From contig NZ_JACXYX010000012.1 in the NCBI RefSeq assembly GCF_014779655.1, positions 1 to 64,000 of the forward strand: DNA of 64,000 bases, written 5' to 3'. Shown here piece by piece: positions 60,168-64,000 of this stretch; the stretch's first letter is position 1, and each line of letters begins with the position of its first letter. Under the pieces are notes generated by a model. It had not been told where the DNA came from and ran no database searches. It saw only the letters and a program-made list of their open reading frames with translations. The DNA is from Nocardioides ganghwensis. Lineage in GTDB: Bacteria > Actinomycetota > Actinomycetes > Propionibacteriales > Nocardioidaceae. The position numbers and the translations under genes are program-made.

Positions 60168-61838
60168 ATGTGGTGCTCGTCACGCTTGGGTAAGCAATGG
60201 AGGTTGTGGAACTTGTGGTCACGCTCGCGGTGGTGGCCGGCGACGCTCGCCGGGCAGTTCCTCGTGCTGCAGCTCACCGTGCTGCTGGTCGTGGTGGTCG
60301 TCGCCAGCATCGTGTCGGTGCAGCAGAGCGACGCTGACTTCCGTGAGACCCGTGGCGCCCGGATGCGCGCCCAGGCGGAGTCGTTGGCCAACATCCCAGC
60401 CGTCCGTGATCCCTACCTGGACGGCCAGGTCGCCGAGCGGCGGGCATCGCTGACGTCCTACACCCAGCAGGTGCGCACCAGGGCCCAGGCCAGCGGCGTC
60501 TACCTCACCGACCCGGACGGCGTCGTCCTCGTCAGCAGCGACTTCGGCGGCCGCGAACGACGCATCGACCTCGACGACAGCACGGTGCAGCAGCTGCGCA
60601 CCTGGACCGGGGACGTCGACGACTTCGGCACGCCGTCGATCGCCGCGCAGGTACCGATCATCGACGACGACGGCGAGCTCGCCGGCATCGCGATGGTGGC
60701 CGAGGAGTACCCCACGTGGGGCGAGCGTGCCCGCAGCGTGCTGCCCGACCTGCTGACCTTCGCGGGCCTCGGTCTCGGACTCGGCGTGGCCGGCTCGTTC
60801 CTGCTGTCGCGCCTGATCCGGCGGCGTACGCGCGGACTGGAACCGGCGGCCATCGCCGCGCTCGCCGACCAGCGCGAGGCGCTGCTGCACTCGATCCGCG
60901 AGGGGGTCGTCGCGGTCGCCGACGACGGCACCGTGACGGTGCTGAGCGACAGCGCCCGCGAGCTCATCGGACTCGAGGGCGACGTCGAGGGCCGTCGGGT
61001 CGACGACCTCGACCTCGACCCGGCGGTCCGGGAGCTGCTCGCCGACGACGTGGAGATCCGCGACCACGTCGTCGTGCTCGGGGAGCGGGTGCTGGTCGTC
61101 AACCGGAACCCGGTCGTCGAGCGCGGCCGCAGGGTCGCGTCGGTGACCACGCTGCGCGACCGCACCGAGCTGCTTGCCCTCCAGAGCGAGCTGAGCGCGC
61201 GCGAGTCGATCACCAACACCCTGCGCGCCCAGACCCACGAGTTCCACAACCAGCTCCACACGATCTCGGGGCTCGTGCAGCTCGGTGAGTACGACGAGGT
61301 GTCCCGGCTCGTCGGCACCCTCAGCCGGCGCCGCCGCGAGATCTCAGACGCCGTGACGGCGCACGTCGAGGACCCTGCTGTCGCGGCGCTCCTGATCGCC
61401 AAGACCAGCCTTGCCGCCGAGCGCGGTGTCGACCTCGTGATGGCCGCCGACTGCGATCTCCCGCGACTCGACCCCGAGGCGTCCACCGACGTCGGCACCG
61501 TGCTCGGCAACCTCGTCGACAACGCCGTCGACGCGTCGGTGTCCGTCGGCGGCGCGAGCGTCGAGGTCGACCTGCGCCTCGTCGGCGACGACGCCGTGCA
61601 CCTGTCGGTCGCCGACACCGGACCGGGCGTGCCGCCGGAGCTGGTCGGGCAGATCTTCCGGCGGGGGTGGAGCTCCAAGGCGGCGACGGCGGAGGGCCGG
61701 GGTGTCGGACTGGCGCTGGTGCAGGTGGTCTGCGAGCGTCGGGGCGGCTCCGTGACCGTCCGCCCCGGACCGGACGGCACGGGCGCGGTGTTCGAGGCGC
61801 GGCTCCCCGGAGTGGGAGCAGGAGTGGAGGCGCGATGA
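60168..61838 (+). CDS. CitA/DcuS-type sensor histidine kinase
   Basis: A 556-residue membrane kinase. Two membrane segments (about 28-50 and 198-217) enclose a PDC-type extracytoplasmic sensor (ESLANIPAVRDPYLDG, SGVYLTDPDGVVLVSSD), as in citrate sensors. Then a PAS domain, the phospho-acceptor His357 in QTHEFHNQLHTISGL (characteristic of the CitA/DcuS group) and an ATPase domain (LGNLVDNAVDAS, DTGPGVPPEL, GRGVGLALV). It likely senses the carboxylate imported by TctABC. The ATG 60168 is the best-placed start. The true one could be slightly downstream. Stop overlaps the response regulator. Confidence 0.88.
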   Translation: MWCSSRLGKQWRLWNLWSRSRWWPATLAGQFLVLQLTVLLVVVVVASIVSVQQSDADFRETRGARMRAQAESLANIPAVRDPYLDGQVAERRASLTSYTQQVRTRAQASGVYLTDPDGVVLVSSDFGGRERRIDLDDSTVQQLRTWTGDVDDFGTPSIAAQVPIIDDDGELAGIAMVAEEYPTWGERARSVLPDLLTFAGLGLGLGVAGSFLLSRLIRRRTRGLEPAAIAALADQREALLHSIREGVVAVADDGTVTVLSDSARELIGLEGDVEGRRVDDLDLDPAVRELLADDVEIRDHVVVLGERVLVVNRNPVVERGRRVASVTTLRDRTELLALQSELSARESITNTLRAQTHEFHNQLHTISGLVQLGEYDEVSRLVGTLSRRRREISDAVTAHVEDPAVAALLIAKTSLAAERGVDLVMAADCDLPRLDPEASTDVGTVLGNLVDNAVDASVSVGGASVEVDLRLVGDDAVHLSVADTGPGVPPELVGQIFRRGWSSKAATAEGRGVGLALVQVVCERRGGSVTVRPGPDGTGAVFEARLPGVGAGVEAR

Positions 61839-62527
61839 CGGGACCGGCCGACGCGGTGAAGGTGCTGGTCGTCGACGACGACTTCATGGTCGCCCGCATC
61901 CACACGCAGTTCGTCGAGCGGACCGAGGGGTTCGTCGTCGTCGGGGTCGCCAGCAGCGGCCAGGCGGCCCTCGACGACGTCGCGCGACTGCGGCCGGACC
62001 TCGTCCTGCTCGACGTGCACCTGCCCGACATGACGGGCATCGACGTGCTGCGCAGGCTCCGCGCCGCCGGCGACGACGTGGGCGTCCTCGTGGTCACCGC
62101 CGCCCGCGAGGCCGACACCGTCCGCGCCGCAGCGTCCGGGGGAGCGGTGCACTACCTCGTCAAGCCGTTCGACTACGAGGACCTGCGCGTACGCCTGGAG
62201 GCGTTCCGGGCGGCGCGGCTGGCGTTGTCCGGGGCGGGCGCACCCGGCCAGCAGGACATCGACGCCGTCTTCGGTGCGGCCGTCGCACCGGCTCCTGCCG
62301 CGAGCCTGCCCAAGGGCCTGAGTCCCGAGACGGCCGACGCGGTGCTGTCGTCCCTGCGCGGGAGCGGTGAGCTCTCGGCGGCGGAGTGCGCCGACCTGGT
62401 CGGGATCTCGCGGGTCTCGGCGCGGCGCTACCTCGAGCACTTCGTCGCCCGTGGGTCGGCGACCGTACGACTGCAGTACGGCGGGGCGGGCCGACCCGAG
62501 CGCCGCTACCGCGCAGGCGGCTCCTGA
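61835..62527 (+). CDS. CitB-type response regulator
   Basis: A 230-residue response regulator: receiver with Asp14-Asp16, phospho-acceptor Asp60 (LLDVHLPDMTG), Thr in VVTAARE and Lys in YLVKPFDYEDL, followed by a linker and a CitB/DcuR-type helix-turn-helix (GELSAAECADLVGISRVSARRYLEHFV). It should activate the divergent tct operon when the kinase senses its carboxylate. The ATG overlaps the kinase stop by 4 bp. Confidence 0.9.
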   Translation: MTGPADAVKVLVVDDDFMVARIHTQFVERTEGFVVVGVASSGQAALDDVARLRPDLVLLDVHLPDMTGIDVLRRLRAAGDDVGVLVVTAAREADTVRAAASGGAVHYLVKPFDYEDLRVRLEAFRAARLALSGAGAPGQQDIDAVFGAAVAPAPAASLPKGLSPETADAVLSSLRGSGELSAAECADLVGISRVSARRYLEHFVARGSATVRLQYGGAGRPERRYRAGGS

Positions 62528-62591
62528 GGCCGGTCACGGCGGTGTCCGTTTTCCGCTGGTGCGGCGTGCCCCGGACTGACAGGCTCGGGGC

Positions 62592-64000
62592 ATGACGCCG
62601 ACCGGACACCTCGACACCGACGCGTGCTACCGCGCGGTCCGGAGCCGGGACCGCCGCTTCGACGGCGTGTTCTACACCGCGGTGCGCACGACCGGCATCT
62701 ACTGCCGGCCGTCGTGCCCGGCCCGGACCCCCGCCGTCGGCAACGTGACCTTCCACCCCACCGCGGCCAGTGCGCACGCCGCCGGCTATCGCGCCTGCAA
62801 GCGCTGCCTGCCCGACGCGACACCCGGCAGCCCGGAGTGGGACGTCGCCGCCGACGTCGCGGGCCGCGCGATGCGGCTCATCGCCGACGGCCTCGTGGAC
62901 CGCGAGGGGGTCGAGGGCCTCGCCCGTCGCATCGGCTACACCCCGCGCCACCTCGGCCGGCTGCTCACCCAGGAGCTCGGTGCCGCGCCGCTCGCGCTGG
63001 CGCGCGCCCGTCGCGCCCAGAGCGCCCGGGTCCTCATCGAGACCACCGACCTCCCGCTGACGGACGTCGCGTTCGCCGCGGGCTTCGCCAGCGTGCGCCA
63101 GTTCAACGAGACCCTGCGCGAGATCTACGCCGCCTCGCCGAGCGAGCTGCGCGGGCGGCGCACGGGCGCCCCGAGCGCCGGGGCCGTCACCATGCGCCTG
63201 CCCGTGCGCACGCCGTTCGCCGGTCGACGGCTGCTCGACTTCCTCGCCTTCCACCTCGTGCCGGGCGTCGAGGTCGCCGGTCCGGGGTGGTACGCCCGCA
63301 CCCTCGACCTGCCCCACGGGGCGGGCACCGTACGGCTCGAGCTCGCCGACCTCGCCGAGGGCGGCACCGGGTTCGTCACGGCGGAGTTCCGCCTCGACGA
63401 CCTGCGCGACACCGCGGCCGCCAGCGAGCGCGTACGCCGCCTGCTCGACGCCGACTGCGACCCGCGCGCGGTCGACGAGCACCTGCGAGCCGACCCCGTC
63501 CTCGGCGTCCTCGTCCGCGCGACACCGGGCCTGCGCGTGCCGGGCCAGGTCGACGGGGACGAGACCGCGATCCGCACCGTCATCGGCCAGCAGGTCAGTG
63601 TCACGGGCGCGCGCACCGTCGCGGGCCGGATCGTGGCGGAGCACGGCAGGGCCGTCGCGACGACCGTGCCGGGCCTGACCCGCCTCTTCCCCGACGCCGC
63701 GACGCTCGCCGCGGTCGACCCGGCCACGCTGCCGATGCCGCGCGCCCGGGGCCGTGCCCTCGTCGGCCTCGCCGCGGCGCTGGCAGACGGCCGGGTCCTG
63801 CTCGACCGGGGTCCCGACCGCGACGACGTACGCCGCGCGCTGCTGGAGCTGCCCGGGATCGGCCCCTGGACGGCCGACTACGTGGCGATGCGCGCGCTCG
63901 GGCACCCCGACGTCTTCCTGCCGACGGACCTGGCGGTGCGCCGGGTCCTGGCCGACCTCGGCGGCGACCCCGACCCCGCCGGCTGGCGGCCGTGGCGCTC
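62592..64000 (+). CDS. Ada-type methylphosphotriester acceptor fused to AlkA-type DNA glycosylase (partial)
   Basis: The frame is open to the window end. Residues 1-80 are an Ada N-terminal domain with the zinc/methyl-acceptor cysteines at Cys38, Cys42, Cys69 and Cys72, identical numbering to E. coli Ada. Residues about 85-190 are an AraC-type DNA-binding domain (LARRIGYTPRHLGRLLTQELG, FASVRQFNETLREIY). From about 200 follows the AlkA N-domain, then a helix-hairpin-helix LLELPGIGPWTADYVAMRALG and the catalytic Asp in FLPTDLAV. It thus pairs alkylation sensing with removal of alkylated bases. CAGGCT at 62580-62585 ends 7 nt before the ATG. Confidence 0.92.
   Translation, partial: MTPTGHLDTDACYRAVRSRDRRFDGVFYTAVRTTGIYCRPSCPARTPAVGNVTFHPTAASAHAAGYRACKRCLPDATPGSPEWDVAADVAGRAMRLIADGLVDREGVEGLARRIGYTPRHLGRLLTQELGAAPLALARARRAQSARVLIETTDLPLTDVAFAAGFASVRQFNETLREIYAASPSELRGRRTGAPSAGAVTMRLPVRTPFAGRRLLDFLAFHLVPGVEVAGPGWYARTLDLPHGAGTVRLELADLAEGGTGFVTAEFRLDDLRDTAAASERVRRLLDADCDPRAVDEHLRADPVLGVLVRATPGLRVPGQVDGDETAIRTVIGQQVSVTGARTVAGRIVAEHGRAVATTVPGLTRLFPDAATLAAVDPATLPMPRARGRALVGLAAALADGRVLLDRGPDRDDVRRALLELPGIGPWTADYVAMRALGHPDVFLPTDLAVRRVLADLGGDPDPAGWRPWR

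Noticed and set aside
61667..61834. Longer N-terminus for the CitB-like regulator
   Set aside because: Frame is open upstream but lies within the kinase ATPase domain. The ATG at 61835 overlaps the kinase stop by 4 bp and begins a normal receiver domain.

Overview
This window reads as a chromosomal segment of a very GC-rich actinobacterium, most probably a Nocardioides-like member of the Nocardioidaceae (inferred from codon use, actinobacterial family types and regulatory style, not from a search). I see no insertion sequence, prophage, CRISPR array or replication origin. Genes are dense, often joined by 4-bp ATGA/GTGA overlaps. About 20 of them have a -10-like hexamer ending 7-8 nt before the start codon, which is the signature of leaderless mRNAs.

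Layout. (1) 1-6995: the tail of an unknown gene, ilvD, kynureninase followed by an acetyltransferase, a VOC protein and a dCMP-deaminase-like enzyme, a DUF6973-like protein, an S66 carboxypeptidase, and a pterin dehydratase/VOC fusion. (2) 6996-15405: the branched-chain amino acid operon ilvBNC behind a leader peptide and attenuator, a nucleobase permease, a DsbA-like protein and serA. (3) 15446-20391: a MocR regulator divergent from a YczE membrane protein, then a SipW-type signal peptidase fused to a LamG domain, placed directly after a TasA-like secreted protein. (4) 20392-25023: leuB and ilvE behind a second candidate attenuator and a 46-residue small gene, then an NhaA-DsbA fusion. (5) 25082-31500: a two-component system, a DksA-like protein, a membrane Ser/Thr kinase and a secreted metalloprotease. 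(6) 31636-39761: citramalate synthase cimA behind an isoleucine-coded leader peptide and terminator, an LVIVD-repeat secreted protein opposite a DUF305 lipoprotein, a TetR/flavin reductase pair, an amidase and a VOC protein. (7) 39779-42404: the biotin transporter bioYMN divergent from a BioQ-like repressor with two operator boxes between them. (8) 42409-49891: a gamma-glutamyl catabolic cluster with a divergent ethanolamine-type permease. (9) 49933-56567: sulfotransferase, a glycosylase-like protein, a PLP decarboxylase, an FAH-family enzyme, gltX, a CPBP protease and tRNA-Gln/tRNA-Glu. (10) 56627-64000: tripartite tricarboxylate transporter tctCBA with a universal stress protein, a divergent CitA/CitB-like two-component system, and an Ada-AlkA repair fusion cut by the window end.

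How the parts work together. ilvD, ilvBNC, leuB, ilvE and cimA cover most of isoleucine/valine/leucine synthesis, and three separate transcription units appear to sense charged branched-chain tRNAs through short leader peptides carrying codons that are rare in this genome. The 42-50 kb cluster can be read as uptake of ethanolamine and its conversion through gamma-glutamylated intermediates to glutamate plus glycine, without a microcompartment. A palindromic repeat family (core GAGCGAAGCGAG) is scattered through spacers and appears to have inserted in frame into two protein-coding genes. The most unusual protein is the signal peptidase that carries, within its own chain, a segment resembling the signal region of its likely substrates.
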